From the NCBI RefSeq assembly GCF_000585415.1, contig NZ_KK073876.1:617810-681809 (forward strand): a stretch of DNA of 64,000 nt. The letters are read 5' to 3'. Shown in pieces: positions 48,491 to 58,279 of the stretch (within the stretch, counting starts at the first letter, position 1; each line of letters opens with the position of its first letter). This DNA is from Sphingomonas jaspsi DSM 18422 (GTDB lineage: Bacteria; Pseudomonadota; Alphaproteobacteria; Sphingomonadales; Sphingomonadaceae). Below the pieces are notes generated by a model. That model made no database searches and had not been told where the DNA came from. It was given only the letters and a program-made list of their open reading frames with translations. Position numbers and translations under genes: made by a program.

Positions 48491-50284
48491 ATGTCCTCCT
48501 ACGCCGACCGCCTTGCCGCCCTTCGCGCCCAGCTGAAGGAAGATCGCCTTGACGGCTTCGTGGTGCCGCTGACCGACGAGCATATGAGCGAATATGTCGG
48601 CAGCTATGCCCAGCGGCTGGAATGGCTGACCGGCTTCAAGGGCTCTGCGGGCAGCGCGGTGGTGCTGCCGGAAGAAGCGGCGATCTTCACCGACGGTCGC
48701 TACACCATCCAGGTACGCCAGCAGGTCAGCCCGACCGAATGGAGCTACCAGTCGGTCCCGGAAACCAGCGTCGCGCAATGGCTGAAGGACAATGCCGCTT
48801 CGGGCGCGCGGATCGGCTACGACCCGTGGCTGCACACCGCCGAATGGGTGAAGATGGCGACCGAACAACTGGCCGCGAAGGGCGCGGAACTGGTCGCGGT
48901 GGGCAAGAACCCGATCGACAAGGTCTGGGCCGACCAGCCCGAACCGTCGAAGGCGCGGCTGATCGTCCAACCGGACGAACTCGCCGGCAAGACCAGCGCC
49001 GAGAAGCGCCACGACATCGCCGATTGGCTCGAAAAGGAAGGGGCGGATGCCGCGGTGCTGGCGGCGCTCGATTCGATCGCCTGGACGCTCAACGTGCGCG
49101 GTGCCGACGTCACTCATACGCCGGTCGCGCTTGCCTATGCGGTGTCGCACAAGGACGGGACCACCGACCTGTTCGTGGCGGGCGAGAAGGTCGGAGACGA
49201 CGTCCGCGCCCACCTCGGCAATGGCGTGCGGCTGCACGAGCGCGATGCGTTCGAGGATTATCTGAAGACGCTGGAGGGCAAGATCGTCGCGGTCGACCCC
49301 GAACGCTCGGTCGCCGCCATCGCCCAGGCGCTGGAAGCGGGCGGGGCGCGTATCTTGAAGCGCCGCGATCCGACCGTGCTGCCGCGCGCGATCAAGAATG
49401 AGGCGGAGATCGGCGGGCAAAAGGCGGCGCAGGCGCGCGACGGCGCGGCGGTGTCGCGGTTCCTGAAGTGGGTCGAGGATGAAGCGCCAAAGGGCGGCCT
49501 CGACGAAATCATCGCCGCCGACCGGCTGGAGGCGTTCCGAAAGGAACATGGCGATCTGCGCGACCTAAGCTTCGACACGATCAGCGCTTATGGCCCCAAC
49601 GGCGCGCTGCCGCATTACAAGGGCACGGTCGAATCCAACCTGCCGTTCAAGCCGGGCACGCTCTACCTCGTCGATTCGGGCGGCCAGTATCAGGACGGCA
49701 CCACCGACATCACCCGCACCGTGCCGATCGGCGAGCCGACGGCGGAGATGATCGATCGCAACACGCGGGTGCTGCAGGGCCATATCGCGATCGCGACGGC
49801 GGTCTTCCCCAAGGGCACCCGCGGCAGCCAGCTCGACAGCTTCGCGCGACGTCCGCTGTGGGAGGCGGGCGTCGATTATGCCCATGGCACCGGCCATGGC
49901 GTCGGCAGCTTCCTGAGCGTGCATGAAGGTCCGCAGCGCATCTCGCCGGTCGGATCGAGCCAGTCGGGCGGGGACGAGCCGCTGCAGGCGGGCATGATCC
50001 TGTCCAACGAGCCCGGCTATTACAAGCAGGGCGATTTCGGCATCCGCATCGAGAACCTGGTGCTGGTGGTGCCGGTCGAGATTGCGGGCGCGGAGAAGGA
50101 AATGCTCGGCTTCGAGACGCTGACCTTCGCGCCGATCGACAAGAAGTTGATCGACGCCTCGATGCTTTCCGCGAAGGAGCGCGACTGGCTCAACGCCTAT
50201 CATGCGGAGGTGCTGGCGAAGATCGGACCGCAACTGTCGGGCGCCGATCTCGAATGGCTCAAGGACCAGTGCGCGCCGCTTTGA
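48491..50284 (+). CDS. Aminopeptidase P family (M24B) Xaa-Pro peptidase
   Basis: 597 residues, the long three-domain form. Creatinase-like N-terminal and middle domains (YADRLAALRAQLKEDRLDGF; GSAGSAVVLPEEAAIFTDGRY), then the pita-bread catalytic domain with metal ligands in DSGGQYQDGTTDITRTVP, GTGHGVGSFLSVHEGP and NEPGYYKQGDFGIRIENL. Removes N-terminal residues preceding Pro. Cytoplasmic. Confidence 0.95.
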   Translation: MSSYADRLAALRAQLKEDRLDGFVVPLTDEHMSEYVGSYAQRLEWLTGFKGSAGSAVVLPEEAAIFTDGRYTIQVRQQVSPTEWSYQSVPETSVAQWLKDNAASGARIGYDPWLHTAEWVKMATEQLAAKGAELVAVGKNPIDKVWADQPEPSKARLIVQPDELAGKTSAEKRHDIADWLEKEGADAAVLAALDSIAWTLNVRGADVTHTPVALAYAVSHKDGTTDLFVAGEKVGDDVRAHLGNGVRLHERDAFEDYLKTLEGKIVAVDPERSVAAIAQALEAGGARILKRRDPTVLPRAIKNEAEIGGQKAAQARDGAAVSRFLKWVEDEAPKGGLDEIIAADRLEAFRKEHGDLRDLSFDTISAYGPNGALPHYKGTVESNLPFKPGTLYLVDSGGQYQDGTTDITRTVPIGEPTAEMIDRNTRVLQGHIAIATAVFPKGTRGSQLDSFARRPLWEAGVDYAHGTGHGVGSFLSVHEGPQRISPVGSSQSGGDEPLQAGMILSNEPGYYKQGDFGIRIENLVLVVPVEIAGAEKEMLGFETLTFAPIDKKLIDASMLSAKERDWLNAYHAEVLAKIGPQLSGADLEWLKDQCAPL

Positions 50285-50339
50285 CCTGACTGTTCGTTCG
50301 CGTTATGTTCCTTATCTGACTCAGGACAGGAGAAGCGCG

Positions 50340-50717
50340 ATGATCGGTTATGTGACGCTCGGCACCAACGATCTGCCCCGTGCGGCGAAGTTTTATGATG
50401 CCTTGTGCGGTGAGCTGGGCGTCGGCCGGATGATGGAATTCGAAACGTTCATCGCCTGGGGCGAGCATGGCGGTGGGGCAGGCATCGGCCTCACCAAGCC
50501 GTTCGACGGCAATAGTGCCACCGTGGGCAATGGCGTGATGGTCGCACTGGAAGCCAAGGACGAAGCGCAGGTGCAGCGGCTCTACGACATCGCGCTGGCC
50601 AATGGCGGGACCGACGAGGGTGCGCCGGGCGATCGCGGCGGCGGTTTCTATGCCGGTTATTTCCGCGATCCCGATGGCAACAAGCTCAACGCCTTCCTGA
50701 TGAAGGCGCCCGAGTAA
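50340..50717 (+). CDS. VOC family protein
   Basis: 125 residues: GYVTLGTNDLPRAAKFYDAL, HGGGAGIGLTKPFDGN, and FRDPDGNKLNAF, a single-module glyoxalase/dioxygenase fold with no assigned substrate. AGGAG nine bases upstream of ATG 50340 supports the start. It follows the aminopeptidase P gene by 55 bases. Confidence 0.92.
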   Translation: MIGYVTLGTNDLPRAAKFYDALCGELGVGRMMEFETFIAWGEHGGGAGIGLTKPFDGNSATVGNGVMVALEAKDEAQVQRLYDIALANGGTDEGAPGDRGGGFYAGYFRDPDGNKLNAFLMKAPE

Positions 50718-50806
50718 CGACGAGCGGAATCGCCGTTGCGGCGAACCGCATTGACCGGGGCAGGCGGTTGGGGACAATTGCCGCCTGTCACTGGGGGAAT
50801 TAGGGC

Positions 50807-50959
50807 ATGAGCAAGTTGAAGGCGGCCAAGGCGCCGCTGCTGTGGATGGCGCTGGGCTGGGTGCTGGCCGCGCTCTACATCATGGGACCGCGCGCCGCGC
50901 TCAATCGCGGGCTCGACAAGGCCTATGCCTTGTCGGCGTCGGTCGCTTCGCTCTTCTGA
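50807..50959 (+). CDS. 50-residue single-pass membrane protein
   Basis: A short frame with basic start (MSKLKAAKAP), a membrane helix (LLWMALGWVLAALYIMG) and a C-terminal RAALNRGLDKAYALSAS helix. The next micro-gene overlaps its last 37 bases on the other strand. Coding character is good (G/C third bases). No known family. Confidence 0.5.
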   Translation: MSKLKAAKAPLLWMALGWVLAALYIMGPRAALNRGLDKAYALSASVASLF

Positions 50960-51048
50960 TCAGCCGATTCGCGGTTCTGCGCCTTGCGGCGCCGCAAATT
51001 CTCGCGCAGCGCAGCGGCGAGCCGCTCTTCCTTGTCCCTCTTGGCCAT
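50923..51048 (-). CDS. 41-residue conserved basic protein
   Basis: The frame encodes a highly charged helix beginning MAKRDKEERLAAALRENLRRRK and then QNRESADQKSEATDADKA. Short proteins with the AAALRENLRRRK pattern are widespread in alphaproteobacteria and I regard this as a genuine gene of unknown function, perhaps RNA-binding. It lies just upstream of tRNA-Thr on the opposite strand. Confidence 0.7.
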   Translation of the reverse strand: MAKRDKEERLAAALRENLRRRKAQNRESADQKSEATDADKA

Positions 51049-51140
51049 GGCCCAGCGCTAATCTTCGCGCGGCATCGCTGCAAGTCGCTTGACGAGTCGT
51101 GACGCGTCGGCCATAGGCCCGCCCGTCTTTCCGACATCAT

Positions 51141-51215
<75 letters not shown>

Positions 51216-51258
51216 TCATTCCCCGAAGACCATCCGGGGGATGGTTTTCGCGGAATGA
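51216..51258 (+). terminator. Long hairpin after tRNA-Thr
   Basis: TCATTCC-CGAA-ACCATCC pairs with GGATGGT-TTCG-GGAATGA with a few mismatches, about 20 bp in all, starting at the base after the CCA. No T-run. Likely tRNA transcript end. Confidence 0.6.
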
Positions 51259-51347
51259 TCCGCCGGAGGCCAAGCTCGGGCCTTCGGGAAAGACGAACAT
51301 CTCACCCGCCGATTGACGCCCGCATCGCGTCCCGCCACACGCAGCGC

Positions 51348-52352
51348 ATGCGCTTCTTTTCCGACAATGCCGCGCCCGCTCATCCCAAGGTGCTTGAGGC
51401 GCTTGCCGGCGCCAACGTCCTCACCACGGCCTATGACGGCGATGAATGGTCGGCGAAGCTCGACGGCGCCTTTTCCGACCTGTTCGGGACTGACGTGCGG
51501 GCGCTGTGGGTGACCACCGGCACCGCCGCCAACTGCCTTGCGCTCGCGGCCGTCTGCCCGCCGCATGGGTCGATCCTGTGCCACGAATTCGCGCATATCG
51601 AGCAGGACGAGGCGGGGGCGCCGGGCTTTTTCACCCATGGCGCCAAGCTGACGCTGCTGGGCGGCGAGGGCGCCAAGGTCTCGCCGGACGCGGTCGAGGA
51701 AGCCTGCGCCCGCGTCCGCGCGGACGTCCACCAGGTCCAGCCTGCCGCGCTCAGCATCACCAATGCCACCGAATATGGCCTGGCCTACCGCCCCGATGAA
51801 GTCGCCGCGCTGGGGGAGGTCGCCAAGCGGCGCGGGCTCGGCTTCCACATGGACGGCGCGCGCTTCGCCAATGCCATCGCCTTCACCGGATGCGATCCCG
51901 CCGACGTGACCTGGCGGGCGGGTGTCGACGTGCTGAGCTTCGGCTGCGTCAAGAATGGTGGGATGAATGCCGAGGCACTGGTCTTTTTCGACCCCGCCAA
52001 GGCCGAGGTCGTGCCGCGCCTGCGCAAGCGGTCGGGCCATTTGATGAGCAAGGGTCGCTATGCCGCCGCGCAGATCCTCGCGCTGCTGGAGGGCGACTTG
52101 TGGCTCGACAACGCGCGTGCCGCCAACCGTGCCGCAACGACGCTTGCCGATGCTTGCGGAAGCGAGCGGCTCGTCCACCCGGTCGAGGCCAACGAACTGT
52201 TCGTGCGGATGACCCCGGACGAGGCCGCCGCGATCCGCGCACGGGGCTTCGACTTTTACGACTGGGCGCCGGGAGAGGTCCGCCTGGTGACCAGCTGGGA
52301 TCAGGACATGTCCGCGGTCGAGCGGCTGGCCGCCGCAATCCGAGCGCTTTAG
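51348..52352 (+). CDS. Low-specificity L-threonine aldolase
   Basis: 334 residues, PLP-dependent fold I. TTGTAANCLALAA, the substrate region CHEFAHIEQDEAGAP, HMDGARFANAIA (Asp pairing with PLP) and the Schiff-base Lys202 in SFGCVKNGGMNAEAL. Cleaves L-threonine or allo-threonine to glycine and acetaldehyde. The DMT transporter gene follows by 4 bases, so they may form an amino acid export/degradation pair. Confidence 0.93.
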   Translation: MRFFSDNAAPAHPKVLEALAGANVLTTAYDGDEWSAKLDGAFSDLFGTDVRALWVTTGTAANCLALAAVCPPHGSILCHEFAHIEQDEAGAPGFFTHGAKLTLLGGEGAKVSPDAVEEACARVRADVHQVQPAALSITNATEYGLAYRPDEVAALGEVAKRRGLGFHMDGARFANAIAFTGCDPADVTWRAGVDVLSFGCVKNGGMNAEALVFFDPAKAEVVPRLRKRSGHLMSKGRYAAAQILALLEGDLWLDNARAANRAATTLADACGSERLVHPVEANELFVRMTPDEAAAIRARGFDFYDWAPGEVRLVTSWDQDMSAVERLAAAIRAL

Positions 52353-52356
52353 CGCC

Positions 52357-53295
52357 ATGAGCGCCCCGGGCGAGCATCCGATCGACCGGTCGGTCGTCAT
52401 CCCGTTCATCGTCTTCACGCTGGTGTGGAGTTCGACCTGGATCGTCATCCGCGACCAGCTCGGCGTTGTCGCCCCGCAATGGTCGGTCGCCTATCGCTTC
52501 GGCATCGCCGCGGTGGCAATGGCGGCGGTGGCACGGTGGAACGGCGATTCGCTGCGGCTCGACCGCGGCGGGCTGAAAGCGGCGGCGGTGCTCGGCTTCA
52601 CCCAGTTCTGCATGAACTTCAACAGCGTCTACATGGCGGAACGCTTCATCACCTCGGGCATCGTCGCGACGGTTTTCGCCATCCTGCTGATCCCCAATTC
52701 GCTGCTGGCCTGGGCCTTCCTGAAGCAGAAACCGGGCGCGCGCTTCATGGCCGGGGCGGCGGTGGCGGTGGCCGGCGTGGCCCTGCTGTTCCTGCACGAA
52801 TTACAGGTCAGCCCGGAATCGCCCGACAGGATTTTGATCGGCCTCGGCTTCACGCTGCTTGGCCTGCTCGGCGCATCGATGGCCAATGTCTATCAGGCGG
52901 GCGAGGAGGCGCGGCGCCACCCGCTGTTCAGCCTGCTGGCCTGGGCGATGGCGATCGGCGCGATGCTCGACGTCGGTATTGCCAGCATCGTCGCCGGGCC
53001 GCCGACCTTCGATCCGCGACCCGGTTATGTGCTCGGGCTGCTCTACCTCGCGCTGGCCGCGTCGGTGCTTTGCTTCAGCCTTTATTTTCCCGTGGTTCGC
53101 AAGATCGGACCGGGCCGGGCCGCCTACAGCAGCGTCATGGTGCCGATCATCGCGATGGCGCTGTCGACCCTGTTCGAAGGATATCGCTGGAGCCTGCTGG
53201 CGGGCTGCGGCGCGGCGCTGGCGGTGGGCGGAATGCTGCTGGCGCTGGCGTGGCGACGGCGACCGTTGCCGGCCGCCGCCCCCGACGCGGGCTGA
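52357..53295 (+). CDS. EamA/DMT-family transporter
   Basis: 312 residues with about ten hydrophobic helices in two EamA repeats. The first repeat has FTLVWSSTWIVIRDQLG and ITSGIVATVFAILLIPN; the second, starting near 150, has LGFTLLGLLGASMANVYQ and GPGRAAYSSVMVPIIAM. Drug/metabolite-type exporter, possibly of amino acids. Convergent with the M48 gene without a gap. Confidence 0.93.
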   Translation: MSAPGEHPIDRSVVIPFIVFTLVWSSTWIVIRDQLGVVAPQWSVAYRFGIAAVAMAAVARWNGDSLRLDRGGLKAAAVLGFTQFCMNFNSVYMAERFITSGIVATVFAILLIPNSLLAWAFLKQKPGARFMAGAAVAVAGVALLFLHELQVSPESPDRILIGLGFTLLGLLGASMANVYQAGEEARRHPLFSLLAWAMAIGAMLDVGIASIVAGPPTFDPRPGYVLGLLYLALAASVLCFSLYFPVVRKIGPGRAAYSSVMVPIIAMALSTLFEGYRWSLLAGCGAALAVGGMLLALAWRRRPLPAAAPDAG

Positions 53296-54555
53296 TCACT
53301 TCGCCGGCTGGTCGGCGGTCATGACGAAGGCGCGTTGCTGGTCGACGGGCAGTTCCTTGAGGTGCTTCGCCTTCCAGTCCATCGCCATCTGGACGCGGGT
53401 TCGGCCTGACGGGTGGTCGTAGAAGAGGATTTCCTCCCACTTGCCCGGTTCGATCTTGCGATATTCGCTGAGCTGCATCGCGGTCATGGCAAAACCGTCG
53501 GGTTCGCGCGCGGCCTCCAGGCCGAAGGCGTCGGCTTCGCTTTCATGATGGCGGATGACGCTGTTGAAAGCGATGTCGGCCGGGATGAGATAGAGCGCGA
53601 TCAGCAGGCCGAACAGCGGCGCCACCGCCGGATCGCTGACCGACTTCACCTTCCACCGGTCGCCGTAGCGGGCGAGCAGCGGCGGCGCGCCCCATTTCAG
53701 CAACGCCGCGGCGAGCAGCGCGATGAGGCTGAAATAGCCGATCAGCTTCCACACATGGTGCAGCTTGTAGTGGCCCATCTCGTGACCCATCACCGACTTG
53801 ATTCCGGCGAGGTTCGAACGGTTGAGCAGATTGTCGTTGAGCGCGATGCGGATGGTCGGGCCAAGGCCCGCGACATTGGCGGAAATACGCTTGGTCTGGC
53901 GCGACGCGTCGACGACGTAGACGTCGTTGGTCGGGATTTCCTGTTCATGGGCGATGCGCAGGATCTCGGCCTTCACCGGCCCGTCCTTCATCGGCGTATA
54001 TTTGTTGAACAGCGGCTCGACGAACAGCGGGCTCAGCATGACGAGGAAGACCATCAGCGCGACGATCGTCCCGGTCGCCCACAACCACCATGTGCGCGGT
54101 GCCTTGCGGATCACTGCGAAGACGATCGCGAACAGCACGAACATGAAGACGAGGTTGACGCCCGCGCCGATCGCCAGCTCGCCCAGCCATGCGGGGAAGG
54201 TCTGGTTGCTCATGCTGTATTGATGCTCGCGGAAGTAGCCGGTGTAGGCCCCCCACGGCAGCAGCAACAGCGCGCCGACGACCGAAAAGGGGATGGCGTA
54301 CAGCCCGGCCTGCAAGGCGGGCCGGCGCGTTACGCGCGACGCCCAGGCGCTCCACTTCGCCGACCAGCCCAGATGGAGCATCAGCCAATAGGCCAGCGCG
54401 GCAACCAAACCGTCCCACAGCGCGATCCAGTAGCCGCCTTCGAAATAGGCGTCGCTGCGCGCGCGGGCAGCGCCTTGCAGCGTGGCGAGATAGGCGCGGG
54501 TCGCGGCGTCGGGATCGAATGTGGCGGTCGCCGCAGCAAGCAGGTCGATGGTCAT
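53296..54555 (-). CDS. M48-family membrane metallopeptidase (Ste24/CAAX-prenyl-type)
   Basis: 419 residues with several membrane helices. Zinc motif HEMGHYKLHH (HExxH) and a third ligand in HESEADAFGLEAA match M48A; the FDPDAATRAYLATLQGAARARS start and long N-terminal helices are typical. In bacteria it probably degrades or processes membrane proteins. ATG 54555 was chosen. Divergent from pepN. Confidence 0.92.
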   Translation of the reverse strand: MTIDLLAAATATFDPDAATRAYLATLQGAARARSDAYFEGGYWIALWDGLVAALAYWLMLHLGWSAKWSAWASRVTRRPALQAGLYAIPFSVVGALLLLPWGAYTGYFREHQYSMSNQTFPAWLGELAIGAGVNLVFMFVLFAIVFAVIRKAPRTWWLWATGTIVALMVFLVMLSPLFVEPLFNKYTPMKDGPVKAEILRIAHEQEIPTNDVYVVDASRQTKRISANVAGLGPTIRIALNDNLLNRSNLAGIKSVMGHEMGHYKLHHVWKLIGYFSLIALLAAALLKWGAPPLLARYGDRWKVKSVSDPAVAPLFGLLIALYLIPADIAFNSVIRHHESEADAFGLEAAREPDGFAMTAMQLSEYRKIEPGKWEEILFYDHPSGRTRVQMAMDWKAKHLKELPVDQQRAFVMTADQPAK

Positions 54556-54680
54556 GGTGCCCCCAATTATCGTTACGCAGCCAGACTGACCGTCGCCATT
54601 GGCCGACGCAAGGGTGCTGCTGGTCGTTGATCGAAACCACAGGCATTGCGTCGAACGCGTGGCCTTCCTAGGCACGGTAC

Positions 54681-57278
54681 ATGGCCGACGCAGTAATCTC
54701 TCCCGAAGCTCCGACCTCGCCGGAGCATGTCAGCATTTTCCGCAAGGATTACCGCGAACCCGACTGGTGGGTGCCGGAGGTGCGGCTCGACCTGGCGCTC
54801 GATCCGGCGGCGACGCGGGTTCGCGCGCTGCTCAAGGTCGTGCGGAACGGGGACCATCCGCGTCCGCTTCGCCTGGCGGGCGACGGACTGAAGCCGCTCA
54901 GCGTCACGGTGGATGGCGAGCCGGCGCGCTGGACGCTCGACGGCGACGACTTGGTGATCGACATGGATCGCGACCGGGCCGAGATCGCGACCGAGGTCGA
55001 AATCTCGCCCGAGGCCAATTCGCAGCTGATGGGGCTTTATGCGTCGGGCGGCATCCTGTGCACCCAGTGCGAGAGCGAAGGCTTCCGGCGTATCACCTTC
55101 CACCCCGACCGGCCCGACGTGCTGGGCGTCTACACGGTGCGGATGAGCGCGGACAAGGCGCGCTTCCCGATCCTTCTCGCCAACGGCAACAAGGTCGCCG
55201 AGGGCGATGGCGACGGCGGGACGCACTGGGCCGAATGGCACGACCCCTTCCCCAAGCCGAGCTATTTGTTCGCGCTGGTCGCGGGCGACCTTGCCGCCAA
55301 TCGCGACCGGTTCCGCACCTTCAGCGGGCGCGAGGTCGAGCTGGCGGTGTGGGTGCGCGAAAAGGACCTGCCGAAAACAGATCATGCGATGGCCAGCCTG
55401 AAGGCGGCGATGCAGTGGGACGAGGAAGTTTACGGCCGCGAATATGACCTCGACCTGTTCAGCATCGTCGCGGTCGATGATTTCAACTTCGGCGCGATGG
55501 AGAACAAGGGCCTCAACATCTTCAACTCGCGCTATGTGCTGGCCGACCAGAACACCGCGACCGACGCCGATTTCGACGCCATCGCGGGCGTCGTCGCGCA
55601 CGAATATTTCCACAACTGGTCGGGCGACCGCGTCACCTGCCGCGACTGGTTCCAGCTTTCGCTGAAGGAAGGCTTCACCGTCTTCCGCGACCAGAGCTTC
55701 TCGGCCGACATGGGGTCGGAAGCGGTCAAGCGGATCGACGATGTGCGGCTGCTGCGCGCGATCCAGTTCCCGGAAGATGCCGGGCCGCTGGCCCATCCGA
55801 TCCGCCCCGAAAGCTATATCGAGATCACCAATTTCTACACCGCGACCGTCTACAACAAGGGCGCGGAAGTGATCCGCATGATGAAGACCATGCTTGGTCC
55901 GGACAAGTTCCGCGCCGGCAGCGACCTCTATTTCAAGCGCCACGACGGGACGGCCGCGACCTGCGAGGATTTCGTTAAGGCGATGGAGGATGCCAGCGGC
56001 GTCGACCTGTCGCAGTTCCGCCTGTGGTATTCGCAGGCCGGGACGCCGAAGATCGGCGCGAGGCTGGAGCGCGACGGCGACGCGGCGGTGCTGAAGCTGT
56101 CGCAGGTCGTGCCCGACACACCGGGCCAGAGCGGCAAGCAGCCGATGGTCATCCCGCTGAAGACCGCCCTCATCGGGCGCGACAGCGGCGCGATGCTGGG
56201 CGAGGAACGGCTGGTGCTGCTCCGCGACAGCCAGGCCGAGGTGCGGTTCGAGGGCATCTCCGAAACGCCGCTGCTGTCGATCAACCGCGACTTTTCCGCG
56301 CCGGTGGTGATGGACGTGACGCGCCAGGCGGGCGAGCTGGAGCGGCTGGCCGCGTGCGACAACAATGCCTTCGCCCGATATGAGGCCGGGCAGGAGCTGA
56401 TGCTGCGATCGCTGATTGCGGGCGCGAAGGGCGAGGCGATCGATCCCTGGCCGGTGATCGACGCGGTGCGGCGGACGCTGACCAGCAACGAACTCGACGC
56501 CGCGTTCAAGGGCGAGGCGCTGACCCTGCCGTCGGAAAGCCTGATCGGCGACCGTATGGAGGTGGTCGATCCCGATGCCATCCACGAAAGCCGCGAGGCG
56601 CTGCGCCGCGCAATCGGGGAAGCGCTGGCGGGCGAACTGGCCGAAGCGCAGGCGATGGGCGCGCCGGGCAACGACCTCAGCCCGCACGCCAAGGGCATCC
56701 GCAAGCTGAAGTCGGTGACGCTGGCGCTGTTCGCGGCGGGCAACCCCGCGCGCGGCGCGGCGCTGGCCAAGGCGCAATATGATGCGGCGGACAATATGAC
56801 CGACCGGCAAGGCGCGCTGGCGGTGCTGGCGAGCCTCGACGGGGCGGATCGGGAGGCGGCGTTCGCCGACTTCTACCAGCGCTATCAGGGCGACACGCTG
56901 ACGCTCGACAAATGGTTCATGCTGCAGGCGATCGCCCAGCGCAGCGACACGGTCGATGCGGTCGAACGGCTGGCGGGGCATGCCGACTTCACGCTGAAGA
57001 ATCCGAACCGCTGGCGCGCGCTGGTCGGCAGCTTCGCTGCCAACCAATGGGCATTCCACGAAGCGTCCGGCCGCGGTTACCGCTTCCTCGCCGACCGCAT
57101 CATCGAAGTCGACAGGTTGAACCCGCAGGTCGCCGCGCGGCAGGTCCCGCCGCTCGGCCGCTGGCGCCGCCTGGAGCCCGGCCGCGCCGAAATGATGCGC
57201 GCCGAACTCGAACGCATCGTGGCGACGCCGGGGCTCAGCAAGGACGTGTTCGAACAGGCGTCGAAGTCGTTGGCGTGA
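54681..57278 (+). CDS. pepN: Aminopeptidase N (M1)
   Basis: 865 residues. Exopeptidase motif FGAMENKGLNIFN, zinc site HEYFHNW (His307, Glu308, His311) with the third ligand in LKEGFTVFRDQ. The all-helical C-terminal domain is of the E. coli PepN type (DUF3458). Cytoplasmic peptide breakdown. An antisense frame of 913 residues overlaps it and is not real. Confidence 0.97.
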   Translation: MADAVISPEAPTSPEHVSIFRKDYREPDWWVPEVRLDLALDPAATRVRALLKVVRNGDHPRPLRLAGDGLKPLSVTVDGEPARWTLDGDDLVIDMDRDRAEIATEVEISPEANSQLMGLYASGGILCTQCESEGFRRITFHPDRPDVLGVYTVRMSADKARFPILLANGNKVAEGDGDGGTHWAEWHDPFPKPSYLFALVAGDLAANRDRFRTFSGREVELAVWVREKDLPKTDHAMASLKAAMQWDEEVYGREYDLDLFSIVAVDDFNFGAMENKGLNIFNSRYVLADQNTATDADFDAIAGVVAHEYFHNWSGDRVTCRDWFQLSLKEGFTVFRDQSFSADMGSEAVKRIDDVRLLRAIQFPEDAGPLAHPIRPESYIEITNFYTATVYNKGAEVIRMMKTMLGPDKFRAGSDLYFKRHDGTAATCEDFVKAMEDASGVDLSQFRLWYSQAGTPKIGARLERDGDAAVLKLSQVVPDTPGQSGKQPMVIPLKTALIGRDSGAMLGEERLVLLRDSQAEVRFEGISETPLLSINRDFSAPVVMDVTRQAGELERLAACDNNAFARYEAGQELMLRSLIAGAKGEAIDPWPVIDAVRRTLTSNELDAAFKGEALTLPSESLIGDRMEVVDPDAIHESREALRRAIGEALAGELAEAQAMGAPGNDLSPHAKGIRKLKSVTLALFAAGNPARGAALAKAQYDAADNMTDRQGALAVLASLDGADREAAFADFYQRYQGDTLTLDKWFMLQAIAQRSDTVDAVERLAGHADFTLKNPNRWRALVGSFAANQWAFHEASGRGYRFLADRIIEVDRLNPQVAARQVPPLGRWRRLEPGRAEMMRAELERIVATPGLSKDVFEQASKSLA

Positions 57279-57284
57279 TCGTCC

Positions 57285-57350
57285 GCTAAGGGTGGAAAGC
57301 GGTCGTTCGGCCAAAGCAGCGAGCGGCTGCTTTTAGCCCGGAAGCGGACG
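57285..57350. repeat. Sphingomonad-type intergenic repeat, copy 1, with hairpin
   Basis: Contains CGCTAAGGGTGGAAAGCGG, an arm resembling the GGGT-G-AAGCGGAC motif at 62456-62500. A hairpin AAAGCAG/CTGCTTT (57313-57333) and a trailing AAGCGGAC follow. It may also act as the pepN terminator. Confidence 0.45.
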
Positions 57351-57392
57351 GTCGGCTTCAGGTGGAAATTGCTGCAAATCGGCCACGCCGGA

Positions 57393-58085
57393 TCAAACTG
57401 ACGTTCCCACCAATTTGCCGATCCCCGCAGTCAAAGCCATCGCGAATGCGCCCCAGAACGCTACCCGGAACGTTGCTTTGACCACTGGCGCTCCACCAGT
57501 CTTTGCGCCAATCGCGCCGAGTATTCCTAAGGCGACGAGTGAGAGGCCGGAAACGCTGAGCAGCATAGTGCGACCGACTGGAGCAATCCAGGCAACCGCG
57601 AGTGGGATTGCCGCTCCGGCCGTGAACGTGGCCGCCGAGGTCAGCGCCGCTTGAATCGGTCGCGCCGTCGTGGTTTGCGTGATGCTTAGCTCGTCTCGGG
57701 CGTGGGCCGCGAGCGGGTCGGCTGCCATGAGCTGCTTCGCTACAATGTCCGCCGTTTCTTCATCGAGGCCACGAGCTCGGTATATTGATGCCAGCTCAGC
57801 ATGCTCAAACTCTGGCTGGGCGGCGAGCTCGGTCCTCTCGCGGTCAAGGTCAGCCTGCTCGGTGTCGGCTTGAGAGCTCACCGATACAAACTCTCCCGCC
57901 GCCATGGACATCGCCCCGGCAACGAGTCCAGCTACGCCGGCGAGCAGGACTTCCGTCTTGCCCGTAGCGGCTGCTGCCACTCCGACAATCAGACTAGATG
58001 TGGATACGATGCCGTCGTTGGCGCCAAGCACGGCCGCACGAAGCCAACCAATTCGTTCGACTAGATGCCGTTCGGAATGCGTCAT
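57393..58085 (-). CDS. VIT1/CCC1-family metal transporter
   Basis: 230 residues. Start SERHLVERIGWLRAAVLGANDGIVSTSSL is the VIT hallmark, followed by AGAMSMAAGEFVSVSSQ, a cytoplasmic metal-binding Glu-rich segment (RERTELAAQPEFEHAELASI), and three C-terminal helices. These proteins transport Fe(II)/Mn(II). The first open codon (TTG) is replaced by ATG 58085. First gene of a block with looser codon usage. Confidence 0.94.
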   Translation of the reverse strand: MTHSERHLVERIGWLRAAVLGANDGIVSTSSLIVGVAAAATGKTEVLLAGVAGLVAGAMSMAAGEFVSVSSQADTEQADLDRERTELAAQPEFEHAELASIYRARGLDEETADIVAKQLMAADPLAAHARDELSITQTTTARPIQAALTSAATFTAGAAIPLAVAWIAPVGRTMLLSVSGLSLVALGILGAIGAKTGGAPVVKATFRVAFWGAFAMALTAGIGKLVGTSV

Positions 58086-58279
58086 GCCCAAACCCTAATA
58101 GCCCTGCACACCATATTTTGAGTGTAGACTATCCTTTAAAAGCATGGCGGTCCAACGGCATGGATATCGGTTACGCTTGGCCGGAACAGAGCCATCGGCT
58201 TTCGACAACTAAGCGCGAAATCCCGCCGTTGGGCCATGATATTCAGGCAAGGGTTCGGGCTACGGGTTAGGTGGCGCGG

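Noticed and set aside
54573-57314. 913-codon frame opposite pepN
   Set aside because: Antisense shadow; pepN has complete M1 motifs on the other strand.
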